This document shows positions 24,182 through 37,200 of a stretch of DNA of 64,000 nucleotides, in pieces (position 1 is the stretch's first letter; every line of letters starts with the position of its first letter). This stretch comes from Phoronis australis. Its lineage: Eukaryota; Phoronida; Phoronidae. The stretch spans positions 330,506-394,505 of the forward strand of contig NMRA01000426.1 of assembly GCA_002633005.1 (NCBI GenBank), given 5' to 3'. The notes beneath the pieces were generated by a model. The model searched no databases. It was not told the origin of the DNA and saw only the letters and a list, made by a program, of their open reading frames with translations. A program made the position numbers and the translations under genes.

Positions 24182-24428
24182 GGTGAGTGAAGGTCTACTG
24201 GACCTATGAGTGAAGGTTTACTGGACCTGTGAGTGAAGGTTTACTGGACCAGTGAGTAAAGGTTTACTGGACCTGTGAGTGAAGGTTTACTGGACCTGAG
24301 ATTGAAGGTTTACTGGACCTGTGAGTGAAAGTTTACTGGACCTGTGAGTGAAGGTCTACTAGACCTGCGAGTGAAGGTTTACTAGACCTGTGAGTGAAAG
24401 TTTACTGAACCTGTGAGTGAAAGTTTAC
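24182..24428. repeat. 23-bp minisatellite, about 11 copies
   Basis: Tandem GTGAGTGAAGGTTTACTGGA plus CCT. It lies just 3' of the receptor stop codon, probably in its 3' UTR or immediate flank. Confidence 0.93.
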
Positions 24429-24865
24429 CTGAGTCAGTTGGATTGTAACAAATGTGCCAAGTGAATACTCTAAATCGCATCATTTTATAGAAATGTGGAA
24501 CTGTGAAATACATCGGTTATCAAAATGGGTAAATGCATTGTGCTTCAATGACCTACTTATGGTAACGAGGCTGTATGAAACCTTAGTCACCTCTCAACAG
24601 AAACACTTCATTGTTAGGCTTTATAAATGCATCACTTCTCAAAAAATATTTCATCATAAGGCTTTGTGAATCTATCACTTCTCAACAAATATCTAATTAC
24701 AAGGCTTCGCCATTGATTCACTTCTCAATAGAAACATTTCATAACCAGGATTTGTTGTCATCCAAAACAATTTCACAGCATTAAATAATGTCATGCCTGC
24801 AACGGCAGACACAACAACGGGCAGTCCAAACAATGCATCAAGCCGTCACCAGGTGGCGTTAAAAA

Positions 24866-25280
24866 TTATGGGCCGCCATAATTCTGGTTTTCAATAGTGG
24901 TGAGCCCGTCCAGATGACCTGCGGTGGCACCATGTTCAATGTGCACCACGTCTGGCTTGTCTGTCTCATAGTACGCATGGTCCTCTGTGTCTGAGTGGTC
25001 ATGCATGTTCACGGTCAGCTGAGTCCGTGAGTTATCGTCCACTTCCTCATACAGTCCCGGAACATCGGTGTTCTTGGATGGCCGGCCATTGGTCAACAGG
25101 TTCTTCGCCTGATGTACATCCCCATGGTGATCATTCTTGTTGTACTTATCCTTTGACTTCTGGAACAACCCAAACCTACTCTTGCCAGAGACTGTCTCTA
25201 TTGGTTGAGTGGTCGGCCCATACACCTGGTCATTGTGCACAGCAGGTGGACGACGAGGCGTACCTTTACCCCTCTTGTGC
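24866..25280 (-). CDS. Receptor exon 8: cytoplasmic tail and stop
   Basis: Acceptor CCATATACAG; 415 nt to the TAA at 24866-24868. It encodes the last 137 residues: a basic start HKRGKGTPRRPP, then acidic and polar sequence with VYGP, PGLYEEVDDN, HAYYETDKPD and a C-terminal NQNYGGP. Several tyrosines followed by acidic residues suggest phosphorylation-dependent docking; there is no catalytic domain. The last residues are not a clear PDZ ligand. Confidence 0.88.
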
Positions 25281-28200
25281 CTGTATATGGATAGCAGCAT
25301 TTTAGACATGTTTAACACAAGTCTACCTTGTTAAGTGATATATCCACAATATTGCTGAATGCATAATAACACATAACAGACTTTTTAATGCATAATAACA
25401 CATAACAGACTTTTTAATGCATATTAACACATAACAGACTTTTTAAATTGTCATCTCCAAAAGCTTCACCTATATTTTCAACAGTGAAATTCAGAAGAGC
25501 TGACTCACCAGGTTTTGTTAAACTGACACACCTGATCAATAACTTTGGTGACATAATACAAATACATGCACAAGACAGGTGAAATGCTCAGATAAATTTT
25601 GTTTGCATTGAAATTTGCCGGATTGACAAAACAAGGTGAAAAGATGTTATTTGATGCATAAGGTGGCATGAGAACATTAGGAATTAAGTTTGGGTAGTTT
25701 GTAAAGCACAATGTTGGAACAAGCTGTCGGTCAGTTTAAAGTGTTCAGGAATCTGAAGCAGTCTAAGACTACTTTATGTTACATTATTAATGAGGGACAG
25801 AGGCGATGTCACTTAATTGATGTATGTTCATGTTACATTACTAATGAGGGACAGAGGTGATGTCACTTAATTGATGTATGTTCATGTTACATTACTAATG
25901 AGGGACAGAGGCGATGTCACTTAATTGATGTATGTTCATGTTACATTACTAATGAGGGACAGAGGCGATGTCACTTAATTGATGTATGTTGATGTTACAT
26001 TACTAATGAGGGACAGAGGCGATGTCACTTAATTGATGTATGTTCATGTTACATTACTAATGAGGGACAGAGGCGATGTCACTTAATTGATGTATGTTCA
26101 TGTTACATTACTAATGAGGGACAGAGGCGATGTCACTTAATTGATGTATGTTCATGTTACATTACTAATGAGGGACAGAGGCGATGTCACTTAATTGATG
26201 TATGTTCATGTTACATTACTAATGAGGGACAGAGGCGATGTCACTTAATTGATGTATGTTCATGTTACATTACTAATGAGGGACAGAGGCGATGTCACTT
26301 AATTGATGTATGTTGATGTTACATTACTAATGAGGGACAGAGGCGATGTCACTTAACTGATGTATGTTGATGTTACATTACTAATGAGGGACAGAGGCGA
26401 TGTCACTTAACTGATGTATGTTCATGTTACATTACTAATGTAACATACATGGTGTAGCACCTACCTTCTCCAGAAGAATATTGCCAGCACCACCAGAAGA
26501 ATTGCCACCAACAGACCCAGAATGACTCCAGCAACCACACCTGGATCAACAGAACAATAATTAACAGTTACGAAATAAACTTGCACACTGACAGGAAACT
26601 AAGCCAGAGTTATAAGCACATGAATACCCTACTTCTTCCAATCCAATCCAAATAAAGAAAAAAACGTTAGATTAGAGATAATACTTTTTCAAAAACAAGA
26701 GAGGGAACTGATTGGCAGAACTGTAAAAACTGATAGCCATTGACCTTTTCTTAGATCTCTTAAAACTGTGCAGCACTTCCAGACTAATGCCCTGTCTGCA
26801 CAGTGCCTTCAGTTGTATACCACTTCCTACACAAATCTCACATACAACAGTTGTATAAGACTTTCGTATACGGCTGTCCTATATGACTATTGTATACGAC
26901 TGTTGTACATGACTCATACAACAGTTGTATAAGACTTTCGTATACGGCTGTCCTATATGACTATTGTATACGACTGTTGTACATGACTGTCATAAAGACC
27001 ATCGTATACGGCTTTCATTTACAACTGTTGTTATAGAATACGATGGTCGCATATGACTATCGTTTACGACTACTTAGAGTGTGTTTCTGACGTGAATTTT
27101 CGAGTTAAAATGTCGTACATTATTTGTCTTTGAGCAAAGTTAAATTTGTTGTGATTTTTATTCAACTCAGGGGAAAATAATTGTCTTCTCAGCTTCATTG
27201 TCAAAACAATCAGTGTGTAGACAACTTCATGGGAAGCCAGCAGGCATTCCACCTATGAAATGACTCGCACCTCTTAGTCAAACACTTTTGCTTTTCTTTG
27301 CACCCATGCTAACAACACCTTACATATTTAAATGCTTTAAATACAAACACCATGCATGTTTATACACTGTAATTACAGTTTACATCTGTAAACATATTAT
27401 TAATTTAACTGAAATGTCTGGAATAACTAAAAAGTATGATGATTCTTCATGCCAAACCTCTAAAACAGGCAGATAGGTAGCTGTTATGATCAGATCTATT
27501 GAACTAACCTATTGATGCATGACTGCAGAGTACACTCCCATGATTATGTCAAGCGTGGTACACACAGAAATATTACAACAGACAATTAGAACCTGCACAA
27601 TAAAGATAAGATGCACCTAACACTCAAAAGTGTAGACTCACCTCCATTAGGCCCATCATTGCCTTGCTGAGGTTTAATGGTGGTCTCACCTGAAAGGAAA
27701 CACACACATACATATACATATATATACATACATTATATATATATATACATACATATATAGACAGCGCAGTACATGTAACAGAATCCAAACAACTTGGAAG
27801 GAACTGTTAGGTTTTGAGCGTGTATCACCGTTTTGAGAGTAGATGGCGGTTTTGAGAGTATATGGCCATTTCGAGAGTATACTGCCATTTTGAGAGTATA
27901 TGGCCATTTTGAGAGCATATGGCCTTTTTGAGAGTATATGGTAATTTTGACAGCATATGGCCATTTTGAGAGCACACGGCCATTTTGACAGCATATGGTC
28001 ATTTTGAGAGTCAGGGCTTGGAATGACCAATGACAAAAAACGCGGAAACTTTGAAACTTTTACGGCCCAAATCATGCCCGATAACCAGCCTTGAAATGGT
28101 CGAAGTGAACCAAAAATCGGGAGGACATCAGTAGCATGCGTCTGCGTCCTTTTAACTCGCCCGTCCACTCCCAACCCACAAATTTTTGGCTGCAGAGCGG

Positions 28201-31200
28201 TAGTATTTGTCGCCGCGCTTAACAATAACACGAGACGCCATTGAAAATCCCACCACGCTGTCCCAGATGCCCCGGCAATGTTGACAATTTACGTTCCTCC
28301 GAAACATAAAGAGCAACTTCCGCTTTTCGAGGTGAACATCGTCTGCAACGCCGCAGTAAGAAAGGAATTTGCCGCGGAAATTTTATATCAAATCCGATTT
28401 TTTTACGCGGAAATATTATAAAAAAAGCGTAAAGCACATTTGAAAAAAGCGGAAATCCGCGTTTCAGCGGAAAATTCCAAGCCCAGGAGAGTATATGGCC
28501 ATTTTGAGAGCACATGGCCATTTTGAGACTATATGGCCGTTTTGAAAGAATATGGCCATTTTGAGAGAATATATGGTCGTTTTGAAAGCATATGGCCATT
28601 TTGAGAGTATGTGGTGGTTTTGAGGGAATGTTGCATCCAGTGTCAAAAAGGACATCCAGTCAAGAAAATGTAACCACATAGAGACGTAACAATTTAACAC
28701 TGGAGATATCTTACAATTTTGCAGTAGTCATGGCTTCTACCCAAAACAGTGCAAAACATTTACAGAATGTGTTTTAAGACAGCATTCATATTATATGTTC
28801 AGCTTAGATAACACTCAAAACTGACAAGGAGTCTTGCAGATATGTATAATTTAAGGTTGAGCTTAATTAGGCTAGTTCCTGCACTTTTCAGTTCAGAGAT
28901 TATTTCAACAAAATGTCCTCTACGTTGAAACTGCCGACAGAAGCATAGTGTTAAACATTTTGTCCCCATTTCATGAAAAATCAAGGTTTAACATTTTAGT
29001 GTCCAGTAAACGTGAGTGAATGTTGGGCAGATGTGTGAAGAAATGGAAACAAAACAGTGAGTTACCTTCATAGTTACCATTAGATATGCCATGCATTGTA
29101 TAAAGACTTACTTGTTTTGGACTGTGATGTCATCTTGACTGTTGCCACAGTGACCTCAATAGAAGCAGCAGGGGAAGTCATGGCTGAAACATTACAACAC
29201 AAGTATGAGTGTGTCACCAGACTAAACAACACAAAAGTTTTAGAGTGTGTAATCAGTCTATTACAACACACAAGTCTTCGAGTGTGTCATCAGTCTATTA
29301 CAACACACAAGTCTTCGAGTGTGTCATCAGTCTATTACAACACATACATTTATCACATCAATGTACTGACTATAATCCTGATGATGATATTGAGTAATAT
29401 CGAAACATCGACATGAAGCCCAACATCTTGTTGTTACTATTTAACTAACTTTTTACGGAACCTGTTTCAGAGTTGCAAGTGAATAAGCAGAGTCTTAAGT
29501 TGGTTCATCAAAAACTCAACTTAACTGAATCTCATCTAAAGCAAGCTGGATGTGTAATTTCACTCATCCACATGACTAACACCAACACTAGCGCCACACA
29601 GTGTCCACTTACCTATACACTCTCCTGGTTCTTCACTCCAATTCCAATTAGACTTCTTATCACACCTCAGTAACTGAAAGCCTCGTTTCCGAAGGGCAGC
29701 GCTCTTAAAGGCAAAGTCAACGCTGCACCTGACGATGGCTGTCTCAGCTAGACCTGTCTTGTTGTTGGTGTGTAATGATACCTCGATGGGTCCAGTGTGG
29801 CCACGAAACAGTGGACAGCCTACAGCTGTAAGTGTGATAGTTTTGTCACTGCAGTGTAAACATGAACTCTTGCAATGTGTGCTTAGTTATACTATCAATT
29901 TAACAGTAGTCTATGCTAGTTACCGTATCTTTAATTTTTTTGTTTTAATTACCAACCTGGGGTTACCTGAGCTTATCTGAGGCAGAGTTGATAAATGACT
30001 GGGTGTTTGGTTTCAGGCTACAGAGAATATTTTGATCTTTAGCTAACAGTGTCCATTTCAAAAAGATAGTACTTTGGCTTAACATTGAATAACAAGTCCA
30101 TTAGTGTGATGTCTAAACAGAAAAACAAACTGCAACCAGACACAACATTTGAAGCTATTCAAAGGCAGCTTCCAAATGTCCGTCTACAGTTGGAAGACAA
30201 AGTATACAACTCTTTAAAGCCTGCTGCACACTGCAAGACATAGCACCATGACACAACTCATCTGTTCCAGTAGTTTACGACTCATGGTTAAATCAAAGCA
30301 TAGCAGTTTTCAATTAAAAAAATGATTTCTTCTCGAAAATCAGTGAAAATATGAAAATAAAACTTGCAGTCTGATTTCCTTTGGGTTTTCAATGTAACTT
30401 CAACAAAGCCAGACAAATTTTGACGAGCGTCAATTTTTTAAAAACTACTGTACTTGTATGCAAGTATGTAGACATTGATTTGACCTGAGCTGCTATGGAG
30501 TAATACTCAATCATTAGTCAATAACTTGGTGACAAGCAAGATGAGTCAAAATGAGCAACGTTGTGTAGTATGCAGAACGTGTAATCACTTACCTTGGTAA
30601 TGTAATGCAAATCTCGCTCCACTGGGGGCAGCACTGTACTCGTGTGAATGAAATGTGACAAAAACCTCGTTAGTACCACTGAGAAGCAAAGTGCGCGACC
30701 GCAGCTCTTGTCCACAGCCACTGAACAAGACTGGATCAGCCGGAGACAGGGAAGAATCAGTAATGCCCAGGTAATCAAAGCACTTGTAGTCACGGCGACC
30801 GTCCAGGAGGAATACCTCAATATATAGTTCAATTTTTTCGTGTAGTTTTGCACGAATATTCCAGCGACAGTCAAGCCCGGTGTGATATCTAGAAATGCAG
30901 GAAAATATATGGATAAATAAAAATTCAGTGACACCTGAACAATACTACACTGGGTGTAGTCTGGGACTCAAATGCCGTGTTTTTTTACTTAACCTGGTTT
31001 TGCCGGATAAAGTTTTTTTTTGCTGTTTCGTGTAGCCTAGGGTTTGGTAATCAGAAATCAGGCGGGTGACCGTTCCCAAACCTTGAGCATTTCTTTAAAT
31101 ATGCAAATTAAGGTCGCCATTATGCAAAATTCTATTTTTGCCTATAATTTCCTAACCAAGCACTGCAGGTAGATTATTTTGACATTTTACCCCTGTTTCC

Positions 31201-34200
31201 ATGGTCAGTGAATTTAATGGAGCACGTTTGTTGGTGAATACATTGTCAATTTGCATAATTTATGCAAATTAATACCCCCATTATGCAAAATTCTATTTTG
31301 CATATAATTTCCTTACCAAGCACTGCAGGCAGGTTATTTTGATGCTTTCACCCACGTTTCCATGGTAGATGAATTGAATAGTGAAAGTTTTTGGGTGGAT
31401 ACATCGTCAATTTGCATAATTTATGCAAATTAAGGCAGCCATTATTCAAAATTTTACTTGTTCTCATAGCTATGGTACCAATCATCACAGGTGAATTATC
31501 ATATTTGCACCTATGTTTCTGTGGTCAATTAGTTCAATGAAATCAGTTTGCATGTTGTTGCATGATAAATTTGCATAATTAATGCAAATTAAGGCCACCA
31601 TTATTCAAAATTACTTGTTGCTTAAAGCTCCCTTACCGAGCACTGCAGACAGGTTACGTTATTGTTTTCACCCATGCTTCCATGGTCAGTGAATTTAATG
31701 AACCTCGTTTGCTGGTGAATACATCATGAATTTGCTTAATATATGCATAATATATGCAAATTAAGGTCGCCATTATTCAAAATTCTACTTTTGCTTATAG
31801 CTGAAGTACCAGGCACCCCAAGTAAACTATTTTAACGTCTTTACCCATGCTTCTGTGAAATCAGCAAGTTGTTGCATGAGGAATTTTCATATTTTATACA
31901 AATAATGGACACCACTATTCCAAAAACTGTTTCTGCTCTTAATTTCCTTACGGCCGTTACATGTAGATTATTTTCCAATTTATCTCACGTTCTGATAATT
32001 TACGCAAATTGCAGCTGCCCTATTCAAAATTCTACTTGTGCTTATAACTGCTGCATCAGACACCAGAGGTTAGTTATAAAATATTTGCACCCATGTTTCA
32101 GTGGTCAATAAATTTAATGAAATCTCTTTGCAGAATCTCCTTTTTTATGAAGTAAGAAAATATTTTGTGTAGTGTGTGTTCTGCAGTTTGAGACCTTAAA
32201 TTCCAAAAAGATATTGCCTGTAGCCCTGCACTCTCACAGACCACAGAAAATTAGTTTAATGACTTGGGTGAATGCTGGAATGGGGCTCGGAGCGATCAGA
32301 TTATAGGGACCACATACAGTAATGAGGGAATAGTAGGGAATTGCCCGCAAAGAAGAGAATCTTAAGCTCTGGGCACAAGTTGCCATTTGTCCTACAAGAT
32401 TGAAACAGTTCTTGGAGAGATGGACAGCGGTAACACTAGATCCTGTACTAAAACTTATCACTCGGAAGAAAGTAAGGCACGTCTTGATGCACAAGCCCAG
32501 AATATTGCACGGATATTTCAAAAGTAGATACCAGCATCGATCTATTGGATCTCAATGTTCATCCCAAAGACACAGTGGTGAACATCAGCATGACAGGATT
32601 GCCACTTCATGACACTATAAGCATGGGGCAGGTAATGTTATCAGACTTTGAGAAAGGCTGCCAGTACATTAGGAATACAAGTAGGCAATCACTGATGAAG
32701 ATCCTTGTTCCTTAATACAATACAAGGATATTGGAGATCGAGACATCCCATGAAGAAGCTAGCTCCATTATTGTCCAACAGGACGTGAAATGTGCATGTG
32801 AACTTAACTTAGGTTGTTTCGGATGGCAAAAATGTATTTGTCCTTTTTGTGCATTACTAAGACTAGGAACAGCTTCAAATACTACAACCATGAAATCACG
32901 TAGTAAGCATAGAAGAGTCGAACAGATAACGTTAACAGTGAAAACATGTAGCAATATTGTGAAGGTCTCCTCCCTGCCCATGCACTGTAGGGGTGTAACA
33001 CGTTGGCATGCTACTGTGGAGTTGAAAAGGGATACATTGTTAAAATATTGAAGACTGAACATGACCTGTCTGCCATCAGCACTAGTAATGCACATTTTTA
33101 TGATGTCATGAAACAGGTCACTAAATGTATGTGCGCCTGTTATGTCCGCCCCCAAACTGTCACCAACAACAGAGACATTCAAAGAGAACGTAAACACAAA
33201 CAGAGCCCATTACCAGTCAGTTATGTGGTAGAATGTCACCAGCACTAGATCCAGAAGACTATGGATGTAAGAAAGATGCCATAAACAAATCACTCTCACT
33301 ATCTATAATTCCGCATGGTGTCCAACTTGCTCCTATTGCATGCTAGTGATGATTAGGTGTAACTACAAGGTCAGAGTTCACGAAACTCAAGTAGAAACAA
33401 TTGCAGAGTCAATTTTCTACCCGCACAATATTTTGGGCACATTATTTTGTAGTGTACTCACATTCCCAGTGTTGAATTAGCATTTGAAACTTCTTGTGAC
33501 TGGTCTCCATTCGATAGGTTATTGTCCTGGGTTTATGCAATTAAACAATTTGGTCATCTATACCGTGGGTATCAGACAAAACTAGAATTTGTAATGTTGT
33601 GTAACAAATTACAGATTATATATATTTATGATGTAATAACAGATTACATTAAATTCATCAGTAAAAATACCAAAATAATTTACATGCAGTACCCCTCCCC
33701 CCCCTCCGTAAGAAAGTAACAAGCAGAAACAGAATTTTTGATAATGGCTGCCTTTATTTGCATAAATTATGGTAATTTATTGCGCAACTTGCAAACTGAT
33801 TTCATTAACTTAATTGACCATAGGAACATAGGTTCAAATATCATGAGAGGTTACCTGTGGTGCTTGGTACCACAGCTATAAGCACAAGTAGCTATATGCA
33901 CAAGTAAAATTTTGAATAACGGCACCCTTAATTGGCATTAGTTCTGCAAATTTGCATTAATTATACATGCAACAACATGCAAAGTGATTTCATTTAACTA
34001 GTTGACTAAAAGAATATAGGTGCAAACACCATGATAGTTCATCTGATGTGCCTGGTACAGTAGCTATAAGCACAAGAAGAATTTTGAATAATGGCAGCCT
34101 TAATTTGCATAAATTATGCAAATTGACAAAGTATTCACCCAAAAACTTATACTATTAAATTCATTGACCATGGAAACATAAGTTGATCAATGGCGTCTGC

Positions 34201-37200
34201 ATACCCTATTAATCGCCGTCACAAATAGTGTGATTCTGCGGCCAAAAATGTGTGGAGCTTGGAGTAAACAGAATATTTCGTGGAAAAGTGGATAAAAGAA
34301 ACGGTCAATGTGTTCTCAAACGACAAAAGTCTGAGTTTGCGCTCTGTAAATGTTGACTGACAATTATGGCGTGCGTAGCCGAATCATGGAGGACCTGAAA
34401 ACAATGAAACACAAGAAAGAAAAACGCATTCTGATAGGAAATTCAACCGTAACAGGTAATTCGTTGGATTGGAATCGTGGGATGTGAGTGATGTATGAAA
34501 TTCCTTTGTTTAATCCCACGTGCAAGCCCCTGCTGGCAGTTAGCAAGTTGCTACGCCCGAGTTCAATATACTGTGTGCCGCCGAAACGGGATACAAAGTG
34601 CTATTTTTGTTACTGCAACTGTGTTTTAGATTGCCGTTGATATATTCCAATATATTTTGACATTTTTCATGGTTTATTTTTGTTGAAACAAGTAGTTTTG
34701 ACCAACTCAAGTTTTGCAGTTCAATAGGGAAGTAGTCATGTGGTAGGTTCTGAATGATCTGATTGGTCCAAGCCATTGTTCACAAATTCTGCTAGCCTAT
34801 TTTGGGTGTCCTTGTAGTTATTTCTTATGTCACATAGTTTGTTCAACACTAGTATGAACAATTATATCCTGTATTAATACTGTTTTAAACTGAAAAGTTT
34901 GACCTACTTAACTCTGGCCTGACGACATAAACAGCACAGTTAACTGGACCGTTCATACTGGCTTCGGTAAAATGAACATCAAAGTAAATGGTTGGCGACA
35001 CTGTCGTCATTGAAGTTATCGCAGGGTAGCGCTGCATGCCAAGATTTTTTCAATGTGACAATTTGGGAACATTTACAAGTACTAAGTGACATTAAACTTA
35101 TTTTTAAATCGATTGGAGCAAAATATAAGCAGCTATTAGTAACGACACTACCCTGTAGCTGTTGACGATAACAGTGGCACCTGGCGATAACTTCAATTGG
35201 ACCGAAGTTAAGCGTTCATACTGGACTGCAGCGTTGACATTGCGCTATTAAATCCATCTGTTAACTGCGATGTTAACTGGAGCTGTTAACTGCGATCCAG
35301 GACCGGAGTTAAGCGTTCATACTGACTGCAACTCCCCAATCCATCGACGCGTCGACGTTAGCAGGAAAGGCCCTTGAGGCACCTTATTGTAGACTTTCTC
35401 AAGTTATCAGCTCTGACTAAACAATATAATCCACTGTGTTTTCGCGACTTTCTTACAATTTGCCAATTACCATAGTTGTCTATGAGACACTTCTAGCAAT
35501 CAAAGCCAGTGTCTTACCAATTGACTATGCTTAAATTATATTACAGTTTATTGAATAAGATTTAGCTCAGGCACTAAAGCATTTGGCTCTAACAACAAAG
35601 GATGCCTGTTCAAATCTGCATTGAGGCTATTCTCAGAAAATAACTTTTCTCCCCGAAGTCACTAATTTCATCTTCATTTGTGATGAGCAATTTCACGCAA
35701 TAAATTACGAGTTACCCACAATATTGTGAATAAGTAGAACTATGCCAGATAGCTAACACAGAGAATAATCTTATTGTGAACATAACTTATAATCCAGATG
35801 AGATGCAACGGGGAAGACGGATTGGTTAATAAATAGGCATAACCTGTGATGTCATCAAGCCAAGTGCAAATTGAGTGTGCATTTGTAACCATTCGTGGAG
35901 ATGAAATCAAGTAGTGTTTGCTCTTCTTGAAACAAGGCTGAACTTTGTAGTGCAAATATCAACACTGTACACAGGCTGGAGGCTTGGAAATTACATGCAA
36001 TATGTTTATTAGATCACCAGGATTAATAGAAAGACTGAAGACATATTGTAAATAGCCGTGTAAATTACAAACCACTTTACATCATCAAATACAATGAAAG
36101 GGAGGGATGCACTTATATTTAAACAGTTCCAAATTTAGTTGGAGGGTGCTTAAAAGGACATGGATACTTATCAGGGCGAATAAGATATGAAGAACACCAG
36201 TTCCATGACCTGCACCCGAGATGAGACTTTAGGTCGACTTACCTGTACGGGAAGTTTGGACTGGTGAGCCAGCCTCCAGGTGTAGCACTGATGACTGGCT
36301 GGTTACCACAGCGACGGGGAAATGAAGCTGAAAGAGGTAGAGGGTAAAGTTCCANNNNNNNNNNNNNNNNNNNACATGTTAGGAAAATTACTAAAAGTAA
36401 CAATAAATAAAAAAAATTGTAAAAGAGAATGTGGAACTTTAAAAAACCTTTAGATTCATCTGAAGCACATAATTCAATCAGAGAAAATGTTCCAAATGGA
36501 AACATGGAAATGGCAGTCAACATACTGTCCATACAGTCACTACACACACTCTCTAGTGTTATCATGTCCTTGACTAGTAACCAACATTATGTTCTAGCAA
36601 CAAACCATCCAGTTTGGGTGCAAAATGGTGTACAGCTTTGTACTGATGTGGCTAAATAGAATCTGAAACAAAATTAATGTCCTTAAAAACTACAATTTTC
36701 TTTGAGTAAACAAACCAACACTGCTATAAATATTGATGTTCTGCTGCTAAATTTGTGAAGTAATAAGATGTGTTAACTTTTAGCGCCCACAAAATAGAGC
36801 GCCATCTATTGACCTTTTTTCAATCAACTATTCTTCAAAGAGCTTGCGCACACTTCATACCAAAATATTTGAATTGTTCTCATTCCATTAGAAGTTTATA
36901 GTACCTTATCAACAGTCAACTGAATTTCTGAACAAATTTCGCTTTGGCAAAGCTTTCGCCATCTTTCGAAAGATGTGACAAAAAATGTATCAAATTTGCA
37001 ACTGTGCTTTTCACGAGCATACTGTTATCCAGTCAACGACATACTTTTTTGTTACATAAGTAGGAGAATGACGCAAGAAAATCCCATTGTTTTTCACTTA
37101 AGAGGGTGTTATGGGCAACATGAGGATTAGTTGTCTCCAAGATGTTACATGCACCAGCAACCGTCACTAGAACTACATTTATGTTTCACAAAGTGATGGG

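Larger units (their letters stand above)
25281..26464 (-). other. Receptor intron 7
   Basis: 1.2 kb, phase 2. More than half is the 54-bp array at 25776-26440; three copies of a 29-bp unit lie at 25360-25446. Confidence 0.75.
27690..29111 (-). other. Receptor intron 5
   Basis: 1.4 kb, phase 1. It holds a CATA/TATA microsatellite (27705-27770), the 20-bp array and the hAT-like insertion. Confidence 0.7.
30889..36242 (-). other. Receptor intron 2 (inside the CUB domain)
   Basis: 5.4 kb, phase 2. It is occupied by the inverted 160-bp arrays, the decayed ORF between them, a foldback element at about 34.9-35.35 kb and a SINE-like head. 35740-36240 shows nothing recognisable. Confidence 0.65.

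Noticed and set aside
27686-28231. 181-codon minus-strand open frame
   Set aside because: It runs through a 20-bp tandem array, a TA microsatellite and a transposon end; it is a repeat translation.
32712-33197. 161-codon minus-strand open frame
   Set aside because: The opposite strand carries the ordered protein-like fragments of the decayed ORF, so this frame is its shadow.
35563-35630. Functional tRNA gene
   Set aside because: A and B box-like words are present, but the acceptor and anticodon stems do not pair.
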